A DNA stretch of 64,000 nucleotides, from assembly GCA_001910725.1 (NCBI GenBank), contig MJGA01000019.1, forward strand, positions 124,001-188,000, written 5' to 3'. A program made the translations under genes and the position numbers. Source of the DNA: Phanerodontia chrysosporium (taxonomy: Eukaryota; Basidiomycota; Agaricomycetes; Polyporales; Phanerochaetaceae). The notes under the pieces are model-generated. The model was not told the origin of the DNA and did no database searches. It saw nothing but the letters and a program-made list of their open reading frames with translations. This document shows, in pieces, positions 33,953 to 47,400 of the stretch (the first letter of the stretch is position 1; every line of letters begins with the position of its first letter).

Positions 33953-35650
33953 ATGCCCGGCGACGAGACACGCCAAAAACAACACGACGAGTCCGACTCA
34001 GAGTCTGAGGAGGAGGATGTCCTCGACAACATCCCCAAAGTCGACATAGACGTGACGAAGCTTACACCACTTTCGCCGGAGGTCATCTCAAAACAGGTGC
34101 GTTAGCTTGCTCGTGCGGACCTTATACCATCATCTGATTCTCTCGCTAGGCTACCATCAACTTGGGTGAGAGCATTGTAGATGTATACGCGAGAATATGA
34201 CGAGAACATGCTGCAGGCACGATCGGACATGTCGCCCACGGAAAGTCCACGGTGGTGAAGGCAATATCAGGAGTCATGACTGTGCGGTTCAAGAACGAGT
34301 TGGTGCGGAACATCACTATTAAGCTTGGTTATGCCAACGCGAAAGTACGTGCAACATACTGCCCCGCTGTTGCCTTGCAGGCTAATTAGCTGGATAGATC
34401 TACAAGTGCGAAAACCCCGCATGCCCGAGACCCGGCTGCTACAGGTCATATCGATCTGACAAGGAAGACAACCCTCCTTGCGAACGCCCGGGCTGTGGCC
34501 ACCGCATGAAGCTCATTCGCCACGTCTCCTTCGTCGATTGTCCTGGACACGATATTCTGATGGCCACTATGCTTAACGGTGCCGCAGTCATGGATGCTGC
34601 GCTGCTTCTCATCGCCGGTAACGAAACATGCCCTCAGCCTCAGACATCTGAGCACTTGGCGGCTGTCGAGATCATGAAGCTCGAGAACATCATCATTCTC
34701 CAGAACAAGGTGGACTTGATCAAGGAGCAGCAGGCTCTCGAGCACCACAAGAGCATTCTCGCCTTCGTCAAGGGTCAGTCTCCGCGTGGTCTCCCTATCC
34801 CTGTCCTTGCTTACAGTGGTCTCCAGGTACCGTCGCGGAGAAGGCACCAATTGTCCCCATCTCTGCCCAGCTGAAGTACAACATCGACGCAGTCAACGAG
34901 TACATCGTGAAGCGCATCCCCATCCCCGTCCGTGACTTCACGGCCGACCCGAAGCTCATTGTCATTCGTTCTTTCGATGTCAACAAGCCGGGTGCCGAGG
35001 TCGACGAGCTGAAGGGTGGTGTTGCTGGTGGCTCTATCTTGACTGGCGTCCTCCGGCTAGGACAAGAGGTCGAGATCCGTCCTGGTATCGTCACCAAAGA
35101 CGCCCAGGGCCGGAACCAGTGCAAGCCCATCTTCTCGCGCATCGTCTCGTTGCACGCTGAGAGCAACCAGCTGCAGTTCGCAGTGCCTGGTGGTCTCATC
35201 GGTGTCGGTACCAGGATCGACCCAACACTCTGCCGTGCCGATCGTCTTGTTGGTCAGGTACTCGGTGCCGTCGGCAAGCTGCCTCAGGTGTTTACTGGTG
35301 TGTTAGATATTTAGCGACATTTGCGCTAGCCCCAGGAAGCTGACTGTCTTGTAGAGCTTGAGATCTCCATGTTCTTGCTCCGTCGGTTACTTGGTGTCAA
35401 GTCCGACGACAAGAAGCAGACGAAGGTCGCCAAGCTCGCGAAGGGCGAGCTTCTCCTCATCAACATCGGCTCAACCTCGACCGGTGGTCGTGTGCTTAGC
35501 GTCAAGGCTGACCTTGCCAAAATCCAGCTCACCACTCCTGCGTGCACGGAGATCGGCGAAAAGGTCGCGCTCTCTCGGCGTATCGAGAAGCACTGGCGTC
35601 TCGTCGGATGGGGCTCGGTGCAGCGCGGCACTGTTCTTGAGCTCGACTAA
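33953..35650 (+). CDS. GCD11: Translation initiation factor eIF2 subunit gamma (476 aa)
   Basis: GTP-binding subunit of eIF2, which delivers initiator Met-tRNA to the 40S ribosome. Exons 33953-34096, 34150-34165 (16 nt), 34217-34344, 34398-34773, 34827-35297 and 35355-35650 give 476 aa, a normal length. After an acidic N-terminus (SDSESEEED) comes the G1 loop GHVAHGKST (57-65), a four-cysteine zinc finger around 100-129, the G3 motif DCPGHD (143-148) and NKVD (199-202). The later part has PIPVRDF, the beta-barrel domain II ([13 protein letters not shown]) and domain III ending [14 protein letters not shown]. The 16-nt exon encodes only ATINL plus one base of Gly but is required for the G domain. 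Cytosolic; essential housekeeping gene. Confidence 0.95.
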
Positions 35651-35869
35651 ACCATTCCCTCACTGTACTCACACCTGCATCTCGCGCTCGCTGTGCGATT
35701 GTGCTCTTGATATCCGTGTAGCATTAGAGGCTTGTATCGATGCGCAGTCTCTCATTCATCCACTTCATGCACGATATATCAGTATTCAAGGAAGATGTAC
35801 AGTCTGAGCGGTGACAACAATGCGACGAGCAACAATGAGAAAGCTATGAGCAGTAAGCAGCCATTATAT

Positions 35870-37562
35870 TTATACAGCGGGGTTGGGTCGATCAATGAGA
35901 TCGATTTCCCTGGGATCAATTCCTGCGAAGGACCGACTCTTGATACGTCGTGTCTCGATTTCGCGCTTGGTGAGGTACACGTGCAGCAGCGACAGGCAAT
36001 CCTTCGCCTTACAGAAAGTCAGGAATTGCTAGCGGTGATGGAAGAACGGTACGAGGACTCACAAATACGAAGACACCAAGCCCAACAGTGTTTCGCCACC
36101 ACACCGGGTCCGCCTCCGCCCAGACCTTTGTACCGCCACAGATGATATTCATCATGACGCGGAGGTTCGTACCCAGCTGGTGGAGCACTCCATGCTGCGC
36201 GCCAGGCGCGTTTCCGTAGAGTGTGCGAGTACTCGCGCCCACGCGCAGCGGCGGGCGCACCGCAAGGAAGCGACGGAGGAGCGTCGAGTGCCGCGAAAGG
36301 CTGAGAAGCATGTTCCCCATCCAGTTCGAGAGCTTCGGGATCATGAGTGCACCGCCGATGAAGCGGCCTAGCGACGTCCCCGTCACGCGCACGGTCTGCT
36401 CTGCGACGACGGCCGCGTCTTCCAGCTCGTTCGCTACTTCGGCTGCCTCCTCCCCGTTTCCGGGCGCCCTGTCTCGACCACGTCGCTGTGGCACGTCCTC
36501 TGGTTGTTCAAGATCTGCCGCGATGCGCACGTGTAGCGCAGGCCCGCCTTCGTTGAGCGCGAGCTCAATGCGGCGCAGCGGGAGGTCGTGCGCGGGCTGG
36601 GGGCCGAGCACCCAGTTGCGCAGCTTGTGCATCATACGGCGGTAGAGCCGGGTGATGACCGGAAGGCAGAGGGTCACCATGATCGGCGTCGGCGGCCAGC
36701 GCAGGAGGGCCTGCTCGGGATAGTTCGCGAGGTCGGTGAGCCTGATCTTGTCGGTCAGGATCTGGGCGACCGGAGAGGTAGTCCAGGCGAGATAAAGGGG
36801 GAAGATGGGAATGGTGTCAAAATACTTCGTCCGCGCAGCAATGAGCGAGAGTGGGACGAGCGGCAGGTTGATGAAGGCGTGCCATGGCCAGTTTGTGGGG
36901 TCGTCGGTCAGGAGGAGGTCAAACCTTGCTGTCCGGCTCAGTCACTTTCCGGTGAGAGACATGGAAGACGTACATCTCCTTTCCCAGGAACTCCTGTACC
37001 GCGTAGGCACCATAGGACGTCAGCAATATGTATAGCCCTGACGGAAGGCATAAATCGACCAGCCGAAGACAGCAGAAAAGAGAGACGCACCGAAGCCGCA
37101 CGACACAATGACCCCCGCGACACCAAACACTGTCACCGCCCTGCCTGCGAGCGAGATGCTCGTGTTGATATGGTTGAGCAGCCTGAGGAGGAACGGGTTC
37201 TCGCTCTCGATCTCATACCGAGTCCCGCATTGCGGGCATTTGAGGGCATTTGGCGAGCGGGAAGAGTCTTGCTGCGCCGAGCGTATCCAGTTCAGGAGAC
37301 AGCTCTCATGTGCGACTAGAGTGCACCTGCACGGGTGGACCCATTGCACCCTGGGCTCAGACGGGCCTGGTGAGTTGTCAGCACTGAGGCACGGGTGGTC
37401 GCGGATGGTTAGAGCGTACGGTCGTAGTATTCCTCTTCCCGGCATATCCAGCAAAGCTTCACCTACAAGGAGTGTATTCAAGCCCGGTTTGGGAGCCTGA
37501 GCTGCATGTATGCTCACCCGCAGGTCGTCGATGGTGGGTGCACGTCCTTGCCTTGGCTCCAT
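35870..37562 (-). CDS. RING-CH (RINGv/MARCH-type) membrane E3 ubiquitin ligase, 475 aa
   Basis: Six exons: 37562-37518, 37462-37420 (43 nt), 37366-37091, 37037-36974, 36924-36063 and 36007-35870, 476 codons in total. The C4HC3 RING variant is assembled from three exons: Cys19 and Cys22 (VKLCWICREEE), Cys42 and Cys44 (HPCRC), His49 and Cys52, Cys73 and Cys76 (KCPQC). It is followed by two hydrophobic segments (about 90-135: LAGRAVTVFGVAGVIVS and LYILLTSYGAYAV), a LLLTDDPTNWPW loop, and further hydrophobic stretches, so it is a polytopic membrane ligase, probably of the endomembrane system. The last exon supplies a conserved-looking tail (AKDCLSLLHVYLTKREIE). An overlapping plus-strand frame (35732-36145) is a shadow. 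Confidence 0.85.
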
Positions 37563-38054
37563 ATCGTCGCAGACCTTGTATCGCACAAGGTGAGCCCGGC
37601 GAGGTGGTGACTTGCAAAGCGATTCGTTGACCGGAGAGTCAGGACGCGTACGGCCGGCACGAACGAGGTAGGCAGGTAGGGCGTGGTTTTCGCCGCGGCG
37701 CTCGCAGAGTCGCCTATTCGATTATTTGTCTGTGACGACTAGCAGCTCACGAATGGCTGTCAGCCGTTTGTGCAGAGGAGCACAGCAAGTATTCACGAGA
37801 ATGAGAGAGGATAGAAGGTCAGGGTAAAGGCGTGTTTTATGTGGAAGCGCCACCCAGGTCATGGCTCTCCTCGTGTTGGGCCGGTTGGAAACAATACGCA
37901 GCATATCCAAAGATTCGAATAAAATTGTTTATTGACAGTCAACTAGACTGACCCAATACATAGCGAGATCAACAACTGATTCTTTACTGAGATGGCTACG
38001 AGTTTTGGGAACGAAAAATGGTCCAAGTATTGAAACGAACGGAGAACTGACTGT

Positions 38055-39067
38055 TTAATGGTCGTAAGGAGGTGTCTGGGCTCTGTCCTCCTCCTTCTTT
38101 CCATCCTCAATGGGAGGAGGAGTGCGCGCGCGGTCATCCCTACGACGCTCAGGAGTGGGGCTCCTGCGCCTCTCAGGGCTGCGGCTCCTCCTGCCCTTGT
38201 CGTCCCGGTCACGGTCCCTGTCGCGCTCATCACGATCACGGTCGCGTTCCCTGCCACGGTCACGGTCGCGTTCACGATCCCTATCACGGTCGCTGCGGTC
38301 CCTCCCATTGCGACGAGGGCTGCGAGAGCGGTCACGGTCACGGCGCGGGGGAGACCTTCTGTCGTATCGCCAGACGGAAGACGGGGGATTCTTCGCCCAC
38401 TGATGGCAGTGTCAGAAAGAGGGATCATACTGCGGCTGGGAGGATACCAACCTGGATGCTCAGCCTTGCTCCGTCGAAGTAGCGACCATGCCTGAACAAA
38501 GAAAACGACCTCAGCATCTACCGTATTCGCATATATGCGTCTGCACACGTACATGTCGTAGTAGGCGTCCTCGGCATCGCGAGTGCTGCGGAACTCAACG
38601 AAGGCGTAGCTGCGAGACGGATTCGAAGTGACGTTGAGCGATCGGTTTGAACTCGGGCGCGGAACTCGATAGGAGTGCACGGGCATATCGCAACGAAACG
38701 CATTCGCGAACTATGATCTTGGGGCAATCGTGTGATGCCATGGCGTTCGGAGGGGACGCAGCGTAGGTCCGAGACGACGTGTTCGCTCGCGGTATTCCAT
38801 CGCGTGGAAGGACCACATGTCTTTCGGTGCGCTTCGACTGCGAAGAGAGGCAGATGTGAATGTAGAGATGAGCTACTTACGGATTCGAGTTTGCGTGCGG
38901 GTTACGAGGGGCGGGAACGTCGCAGCGGACTAGGGGGCCATACCTAACAGGAGTTAGAGGAAAGACATACGTGCCACACGACCAGGTGCTCACCGTTCGA
39001 ACTCATACGCGAGGTCGCGGGCGCGCGTGGAAGGATGAAACCCGGAGACGAAAAGAATGCGAGGCAT
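38055..39067 (-). CDS. SR-type RNA-binding protein, one RRM (192 aa)
   Basis: Five exons: 39067-38994, 38943-38881, 38609-38553, 38491-38452 and 38399-38055, 193 codons. The RRM spans residues 3-78, with RNP2 ILFVSGF (4-10) and RNP1 PYAFVEF (46-52). The C-terminus (from about 90) is built of Arg-Asp and Arg-Ser dipeptides, then ends in a Pro-rich RRDDRARTPPPIED / QTPPYDH tail. This is the plan of splicing factors such as SRSF or Srp1/Srp2 proteins: nuclear, binding pre-mRNA, with phosphorylation of the RS tail. Which orthologue it is cannot be told by eye. A long plus-strand frame over the RD repeat is a shadow. Confidence 0.85.
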
Positions 39068-39672
39068 GTTGTCGTCGATGTCGGCGACGCTGTCGAAGTC
39101 GTCGAGGTCGTCGAGGGCCAACGTCAAAATGCGTCTACGTCGTTTACGGTTCGTTTGGCCTTGTTTGGCATTGCCACGTGCTTCTCGTCGGTTCCGGTTA
39201 GCGTTCCCGAAATAGTAACTTTGTTCGTCTCTTTGCAACCGTGCCCCCCAACCTTCGCTGCTAGTACATTTCTCCGTATACACCGGCGCCTTGGAAGAGA
39301 ATCTCGTTTATGAAAGCTTTTCAAGGAGACTAGTACTGCGGCGTTGTAGATTTCGTCCTTCAGCGGACCAGAAGAGGCCCTGCGTGGACATGACTCTAAG
39401 CTTTGCCGCAGTCCTCCAGGACAGACGACCTTTGCGCCCTGTCCGAACTATTTCTCGGCATATCTTCCAGCATCAGACTGTCAGACATTCGCCAAAGTAG
39501 ACTGCCTTCTGTACTCAAACTTCGGTGTTTGGCTTGATAGTCCACCTTGGTTATGACGTCACGTTCATAACTCCCTGCCTTGGAGTCTCGCACCATCCTG
39601 TCACCGACTGTATATATACTGTGACTGCTCTTACGCTCGCCCACTGCCTTCCTACGCGAGATACAATACAAG

Positions 39673-40239
39673 ATGTCTATGGGTGATGGCATGTGCAAAA
39701 GCTTTATGTCTCAGACAATTACTGACTTCATGCTTGCACAGCCGACGCAAAGTTCCCCAACCAAGCTGCGGATGCCATCCCGCCCTCGCCTACACGCGAG
39801 AACCCAGCAGCTGTGAGCGGTGGCTGACATGCATTTGCAGAACCATCGCTGATACTCTGTATAGGTGTATCCAAAGTCAGACCCTAAAGGCGAGTCATCA
39901 ATACCCCATCGCCTGGGCACGTTCCATTTACATCCTCCTGTAGCCGCCCCTGCCGAGTCAGTACCTGGTACAGGCGGCGAGCGCGAGCCGTCCTCGGTGA
40001 TGGGCAACCCGTACGCCTTCCAGGGCGCCCTTGACAAGCTGGACGCAGCACTGCGCGAGGCCATCGCCGCTATCGAGGGCGAGGTGAGCCGTATGGGCTC
40101 GGCCGCGAACGAGAACACGGTCCTGCAGAAGTTCCGCGCATGGTCGGCTGAGCTGCAACAGTTGAGGAGCCAAGGACAGGGCGGCGGCCAAGGCAGACAG
40201 CCGGGGAACCCGCAAGAAGGCCCGCTGTTCACCGATTAA
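39673..40239 (+). CDS. Small protein of unknown function with a C-terminal helix pair (151 aa)
   Basis: Not recognised. Exons 39673-39682 (10 nt), 39742-39812 and 39865-40239 give 152 codons. It starts MSMADAKFPNQAADAIPPSP and has a Pro/Ser-rich first half. Residues near 95-135 form an amphipathic helical stretch (ALDKLDAALREAIAAIEGEV and NTVLQKFRAWSAELQQLR) suited to coiled-coil pairing. The tail is Gly/Gln-rich. The small first exon is inferred because the frame and splice sites agree and the start context (CAAGATGTC) is good. A TATA-like box (TATATATA) lies near 39610. Confidence 0.6.
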
Positions 40240-41122
40240 TTGTATAGCTATCACATGCCATGTTTGTTCGCCTGTACACCCAAGGAACCCATATTGTACA
40301 AATACTACACCAAGAAAGAATGAACCCAGTGATATCTCCGCCTCGCCTCTTGCGACAGAAGTATGGCCCGTGCGTGCGCACCGTTGACTTGGCGTGCTCT
40401 GCACGGGCGTCGAGGCGCACTATCGCGGATGATCGTGATATAGGAGCAGTGTAAGCATGGAGATAATTTCTGGGGCACGGTGTCAGCGCAATGGTCAGCC
40501 GGAGACTCCTAGGCAACCGCATACCATAGCACTGTATTATTTCCGCAGAACTGTCACGGGATGCGGACCATTGTTCTTGTTACCGCCTCAGACCTCCGGG
40601 ACGCCGAGACCCTTGCTTGCCAGTGCAAAAGATGCCGAAGCGGCGGCGCGATTGCTGGACAAGCACCGGCTGCGGCTCGTCGTCCTCGTCGTCCGAGCCT
40701 TCGTCCCGTTCGTTACCGCTCCGATCATGCCATGACGGTCGCCCGCGCTGTGGTGAAAGAGTAAGATGGCCTTGCTTCCAAGCGTCGGGTGTCCATGACC
40801 TCGATGGCCGGCCGAGAAGGACATCCGGGGCTAAGAGTCAGACATGAGCGGACAGACAAAACGCGACAATGGGAACAGGCGTTCACGTAACATCGCACCG
40901 GCGGTGCCAGCGCCCGCACGCGGAGCCTGTAGCGGGGGCGGCGGCGGCGGCGGCGCAAATAGTGACGGCGCACCGCTGAGGCAGCTATGCACGCTCGACG
41001 GACCCGCGGTATCTTCGGCGACTCCGTGCCGCGGGGTCGCCGCGAGCGGAAGAAGCAGGCGGTCCACACGTTCTGTGCAGTATAGAGTCAGCATCCTGCG
41101 GCGAGAAAAACTCTAGATAACG
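40240..41122. other. Intergenic, no gene recognised
   Basis: Contains a GGC-repeat tract (about 40930-40957). Open frames on both strands are GC-driven and short. Confidence 0.4.
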
Positions 41123-41611
41123 CTACCGACCCTGAAAGGCCCTGTCGTCCTGCATCCGGGACCGCTGCCGCTCGAGCATGCGCAGCATGTCCAGGTATGC
41201 CGCTTTGTATCGCTGCAAGGCGGGCATGCACGGCCGTGCGTGATGCAGCTTCACGCCGCTGCGGGTCAATGTCGTGCGTGCAATCTGGGGGGCGCTGTCA
41301 GCATGCGATCGCCAGCGCGGCCAGTGGCGCGGGATGATGGGGCTATTAGCAGGCGTACCTCGATAAGAGTGACGATCTGCGACGACGCACGGCAGTGTTT
41401 AGCGGCTGCAGAGTCAACGCTGACCGCGAAGAAGGCCTACCTTTCGACAGTGACGCTTTATGTAGTGCGATGAGCAGTCGTCGCAAGCTGTCAGCTCATT
41501 TGCTGCGGAGATGAAGTCTCGCAGGGAAGACAGGCGGCGGGCGAGGTCCATAGCGCCCTCTCGCAAATCCACAGCGGCAGACTCGACGGCAGAGAACTCC
41601 TCTGTGGTCAT
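41123..41611 (-). CDS. Small protein of unknown function, 116 aa
   Basis: Not recognised. Exons 41611-41441, 41376-41359 (18 nt) and 41284-41123 give 117 codons with the stop. The N-terminal half is an amphipathic helix (MTTEEFSAVESAAVDLREGA, ARRLSSLRDFI) followed by a CDDC pair and HYIKRHCRK. The second half is basic and helical (RYKAAYLDMLRMLERQRSRM). The two cysteine/histidine pairs could bind a metal, but this is a guess. The 18-nt exon rests on phase agreement only; skipping it would also keep the frame. Confidence 0.45.
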
Positions 41612-44417
41612 GGCAGAAGCAAGAAATACCTACGACGGGAGGGATGGCGGTGGAGGAGGGGAAAGGAGGGGGGCAGGCTTCCTGGACCAAACGTGTCTAA
41701 ATAAACGACGGGAGGGCAAGGGTACGGCACAGGCCGAGGGCCACAAAATGTTGCCACCATCCGGGGAAACGGAACACGTAAACAACGCAGCGATATCCGT
41801 GCCGTATTCGGTTGTCGTCGCGGCTCAGACACAGTGCTCGGGCCATCAATCGCCACCGCACATCTCGTCGATGGGCTCGAAACTATACTTGTTACGGTCG
41901 ATGTGGGCCCAGGATCCACTGCGGCGCGTTGCCGCTGCTGCTGCTGCTGTGCCGTGCGCGTGCGAACTGCTGCATGAAATGCGTTGCGGGGCGAGGTCGT
42001 TCCAAAACCGTTTGAGGAGGAATGTTCCGAAGATCTGATGACCGATCTGCACTGCAGTTCATCCTCAACTCATTACAGGCTCCAAACCCCAGCCTCTCGC
42101 GATTTGTCCCAGGGCGGCAGGCAGCAGAAAGAGGCCTGAACCTTGCTCACGGTCCCGGCGAGAACCCTACAAGGCACGCACGCGGAGTTCATCTGGAAGA
42201 CCTAGGGGTCCGCTTGGCGCCTCGCTGCACGACAGGTCTCAGTAATCGCCCTGCTCGTGACGTGGAGGCAGTGCAAAGGTGTGATGTTGTCTAACGAGAG
42301 GCACATATCCTGGTCGGGTCCGTGTTGACTCTACAGACAGCCTCAGCTGGGATGCGTCTCGCTGCAGATGGAAGCCATGAAACATATGAACCGGTACTAG
42401 AACAACGTCAGCTTTCATTTGATTCGGAGATGAGAGTATGTTGCAAAAGCGATTGACAGCGTAAACGGCTCCGAAATACTGTGTTAAGCCGGATGGCCTC
42501 ACCCGGATGTCACTTCGGAGCCAGGGCCCGCAGGATGACGGAAACAATCGGTCGAAGTGCACGATGGGCAACATGTGCGTCGCATTCACGCGGCGCCGAA
42601 AATTAACGAACTTCGCGCTCTGTCCTATAAAAAAGGAGGCACCCAACCCTCTTGCATTCAGATCATAGCTCATACCCATGGCATCCAATGACCAACTGCT
42701 ATGTAGAAGCCATGAGGCTTCGGCGTGAGAGGCTCGAAGAGTCGACTCATTTCGTATCCTTGGACCCTTGCGCTGATCTGCCGTAATCGCCTTTCTAGGC
42801 TGACATCACAGCCGGGACGGTGCAGCAGCAGAGAGCAAAAGCGACAGGCTCAATAGCGTGTGAACGGGACGGCGCCAGTAGGAATACTGAGAAGCCTCGG
42901 GAGCTGTGTGCGTAGAAACTCTTCCGACCGAACTTTATTGAGTCAGTAGCTATTTGTCTGCGTCAATGTGTAGTAGCAAAGAGCTGTGGCTACACCTTCT
43001 GGCATGGTGTGCGTGGGTAGAGCGTATCGCTTTCGGGCTCATCCTGGTAGACAACCGGCGAGGGGATCCGCAGGAAATTTTCCGACTTCTTCTACGACAT
43101 ACGCTGACGTTGTGAAGACAAGGATGTTCAGCTGCTAAACCCGCAATGCATGAGGATAGACACGGCGGCAACACGGTCAGGGTGTACCGTGGATACAGAG
43201 AGCGTAGGAAAATAGTATGGCAGCGGCAAGCGTTGCCAATGCCTGCCTTTTCGGGCGGGACACTGCGATCAAGGGAGGCGCGATCCAGATCTCATCCAAA
43301 TAGGTCACAACAATCAGCGCGACCGCGCGCTTTGCCCTGTCTCATTCAGGCGGGCTCCCCTCGGAGACTCATAGTCATTACATGTATAAATCATAGCACT
43401 ACACTTAATTGCCCCGCAAATGCTTGTAAGCTCGATCTACCGCGGATGTGTTGCGTCTCCCTAACCGTCGCTGATGCAGATATTACCCCTGAGGCTGAGT
43501 TATGACAGACGGATATGCACCACGGGGAGAGGCACGTTTGGAACAGCATCCGTGAGTGTACATTGCTAGTCTGCCGGAAATGTGTCCTGAGCAGACGTAC
43601 GTATGTACTATCGATGACACTGACTACAGCTTGTGTACCACGAGACCTCCTTTGTACAGAACATGAGTACAACGTATGTGTAATGGGAGCACTGTCACCC
43701 TGTTTTCTAGCTGCCTTGCAGTCTGCAGAACTGGTTGCGTATACAGTATGCGTTACTTCACGATATGATCCGCTCTTGCACCCTAAGATGGGAACAAGGG
43801 CGCATCAGTGCTGATGCGCCCTGGATGCCGGCGTGTCACACAAGAAATGGGACTGCAAGCTCAACTAACTGAGTAGCAGTAAACTAGCGTTCAAAGAGAG
43901 AGACTGGTAGCTCCTTTGTCATGTCCTCAGTCACCGGTGATATGAACTTTGTTGGCGCAGCATCGCTGAGCAGTCGCTGACATGACTAGCACTGTTGGAA
44001 AGATGCGGCTAGGGCCGCCATACCCGACTGAGAAACAATGAGATAACCTCTTTTTGAGTGCGGTCCCTGGCTAGCGTGCTTGTGTTCGACATATCGTGGG
44101 AAATGTTCGGAAAATAGCAGTTTATTGAGAGACTTCCCTTTTGTAGGCAAAAGTGTGCTTACATAAGCGCAGGTGTAGTTAAGGGAGAGAACGACTTTGT
44201 TCCTTGCAAGTCATACATTCCCTCTGCTTTTCGTTCTCATCTGTCCTCACGTCTCCTCACGATCTTAGGACGGCGAACGTCCTGTCGGCACCGAACTACG
44301 GCAGCGGTGTTTAGTGGACAAGCGCAGTATCGTGCTCTTTCGATCCGCGTAATGTTTCAGAACATCTGCTAGGCCGGCACGACACGATATCCAGCTGCTC
44401 ATAACGATTTTGACACG
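41612..44417. other. Long intergenic region, no gene recognised
   Basis: About 2.8 kb with no recognisable protein. A CTG microsatellite lies at about 41934-41951. A minus-strand frame at 42239-42688 has no family features. The last few hundred bases should hold the Ras GEF promoter. Confidence 0.4.
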
Positions 44418-47400
44418 ATGTCGACGACTACGTACAACGGCACGACCGAAGGAGACGACGACTCGTCGCGGGTGGCTACTCCGACCGCTCCATCACGCCG
44501 CACGAGCCTCGCAGGAGACCGACACACCACCTCCGACGCGAACGATGACATCCGAGCCTACTCAGCTTCTCTCGCGTCTGAACTTGACACCATCTTGCAC
44601 TTACACGAGGCTTCGGGCGCCCCTCCTACCGAGTCGCACCCTAATCCTCCGAACGCACCCATCGTTCTCCCGCTCCCCACCCCGTCCGCATCCCGCGCTC
44701 AGTCAACCTATGTGCTTCCAGATGTTCGCGGCGAAGAAGCTGTCGTGAATTTGAGTGACTTACCCCCTGATATCGCCACGGCGGATATCTCCATAGCCCG
44801 TGAGTACACCCCGGCAGTCCGCGCTTTCGCCCGTTGACACTTCCCGCAGCGGACTTCAGCTTCGTTGAGACTTCGTCTGGAGCTGCGGCGCGTGAAATCA
44901 AGCGCAGGTATGACCAGTATTTGGGGGTGGGGAAGGACGTACGGTCCCCGTTCGCGATCACCGCGTTCGTGAACATCTACGGGAAGCAGATGTACCGTGT
45001 TGGGTGAGTTCCCCGACCTCTCGTTTCCTGCACTGACAGCTAACACTCACATCCAGTCATCGAGACATGTCTGCACCCGCAGCATCCAACGCGGTAGACG
45101 ATGTCGACGGGAGCAGCACTCGTGTCAAATCAACTAGCGTCGAGTCAACCGCCTCGTCGTCTCTCGCACATAGCTCAGCGGCACACCCTCCACACCCCAA
45201 ACGTCGCTCGCGTATGAGCATAAACTCCTTCCTTCCTCAATTCAAGAATGGCCAGGCTCATCACCACCACCCACCGCCAAAGTCACCGTCCTCCAGCAAT
45301 CAGGACGGCAGCCGCTCGCCTCCTGTGCGTAAACTCAGGAAGACTCGGTCTATACCCAACTTGGCATCACCCACTCCAGAGCCGTCGACGTCTGTGCCTC
45401 CACCACCTGTCATCCCCACGGGCCGGCCGCATGCACACAGCGTATCCAGTGTCGACGCTTTCCGTCCCCCGATTACGTCCATCAGCACGGTGCCTCCTCT
45501 GTCTACCCAAGATGTTTTCGCGGAGGTCATGTCCTGGAATAGCGTACCCAACTCTCCCCTCAGCTCTGGATCTCAGCTCCGTTCTTCACGCAGCTTTTAT
45601 TCCCCATCCGAGAATCAAAACTATCAGCAGCAGCCATACGAGCCGTCTCCGGACGCTATACGGCATCCGTTCGGCCGAGGTGTCACTTTCGATACACCGG
45701 CTTGTCACTCGCCGTCACACCTCACTTCGCCCCCGTTATCCGCGAGATGCAGTCCTTCGAGTCCGGACTGACCGCGCGGGCGACAGACTCGTCGCCCAAG
45801 TCAATTCGCATCAACAAGGAGCGCGCACGGTTGTCTGACGGCAGTGTTGCGATACCCGAGGATGAGTCGGCGCCACAGCTGGATGCGGCCGTAGAAGAGG
45901 AGCCGCACTTCGAGGCGCTCGCAGAGCTCCCGGAGCAATCGCTCTACGCGACCGACCTCTTCGATGTGCTGCAGAACTACAAGGGGATCCCGACGTCGAT
46001 TGACAGCATTGCCATGGACCCATGCCAGACGACCATTCGCCTGTCCCTCAAGGCGGAGGAGTCTGCTGCGCCGAGGGACGATCCGCGGTTTGTCATTTGG
46101 GGAGAGGTCGAGACAGATGGCTTCGGCGGCATCAGCCCTTCACGGAGCATGACAGACATATCTTCGGGCAACTCCGTCGGGTCGCAGAGGAGAAGCGCGA
46201 CTGGTTCGCCCAATACTCCGCATGTCCACATACCCTCTGGAGACTCGTCAAAACGAGTGCTAGTCGCTGCGACCATTGAGCGTTGGATTGCCCAATTGAC
46301 CAGCGAGCTTAACTACGACGAACTCCTCATCTTCTTCCTCACATACCGGACTTACATCAGTGCTTATGACCTCGGACACCTCTTGATCTGCCGCTTCCAC
46401 TGGGCACTTGCGCAACCCACGTCCACACGGGATGAGATGGTCAGACGAATCGTTCGCGTCAGGACCTTCATTGCCATCCGCTATTGGCTCCTTACCTTCT
46501 TCAGTGTCGACTTCGTTCCCAACCCTGACTTGCGTGCTCTGTTCGCTGACTGGCTCAACAACCTTCGCAAGGATCGTATTCTGGCACGACACAAGGATGC
46601 CATGGTCAGTTATTTGTTCGTCCAGATATTCGCTAACTCATCGATTTGTTATTTAGAGTATCGTTATAAAGCTCCGCAAGGTGGTACGCGATTGCAAGAA
46701 CGCCTACACAGAGTCCAAGGATTCGGCTGAGAAGGCCAAGGCCAAGGCCAAATCTGCGGCACCGTCAGCCCCCCAAAGCTTTGGTGACCTCTCTGGCGGT
46801 AACTTTGCAGAAGCTTTACGCAGGGCAGTCAACAAGGATGAGGACGATCCTGACCTTGACCTCAACCTGGATAGCGTGGATGCCTCTCGGGTCGAGTTTG
46901 GCATCAACCCTTCGGCTCCCCCGCTGTCCAACCCGTCGACCGCAGTAGACCTTGCCATGCTCCGGCAACCATTGCATCTCGCATTCTTACAGTATGGCGG
47001 CAAGCAAACACCCTCGAGCTCCCCACCGACCATCGTTCCTTCCCATCTTGCTATGCCCGCTGGGCATACCTCGCTATCGCGCGTAGTGGTGAATGCTATC
47101 GGTCGTCTGGGCCGCTGGAAGCGCGTCCTGAACTATAGGACTACCAGCGCGAGGGCGCCTTTGCGGCCGCCGCTAGGTCTCGGCGCTGCCTGCATGGAAG
47201 CCTCAACATTTGACCTCGAGGCTAGCGAAACGGGCGATCTGCTCATGGTCAAGGGCGGCGTCGAGCAATACCTCAAGATGATCGAGACGCAGATGGTGAC
47301 GCGGAAACCTCACCAGCAACTCCGATTTGCGAGGAACTCTCCCCCATCATACGACACTGTGACTAGTCACCACCTCTCTGCCGCCAGTCAGCAAGATACG

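Noticed and set aside
35732..36145. 137-codon plus-strand frame
   Set aside because: Overlaps the last two exons of the RING-CH gene, whose frame and splice sites are far better supported.
38058..38495. Valine/proline- or Ser/Arg-rich plus-strand frames
   Set aside because: Shadows of the Arg-Asp/Arg-Ser repeat of the SR protein gene.
42239..42688. 149-codon minus-strand frame
   Set aside because: No recognisable segment, no splice context; kept only as a note.
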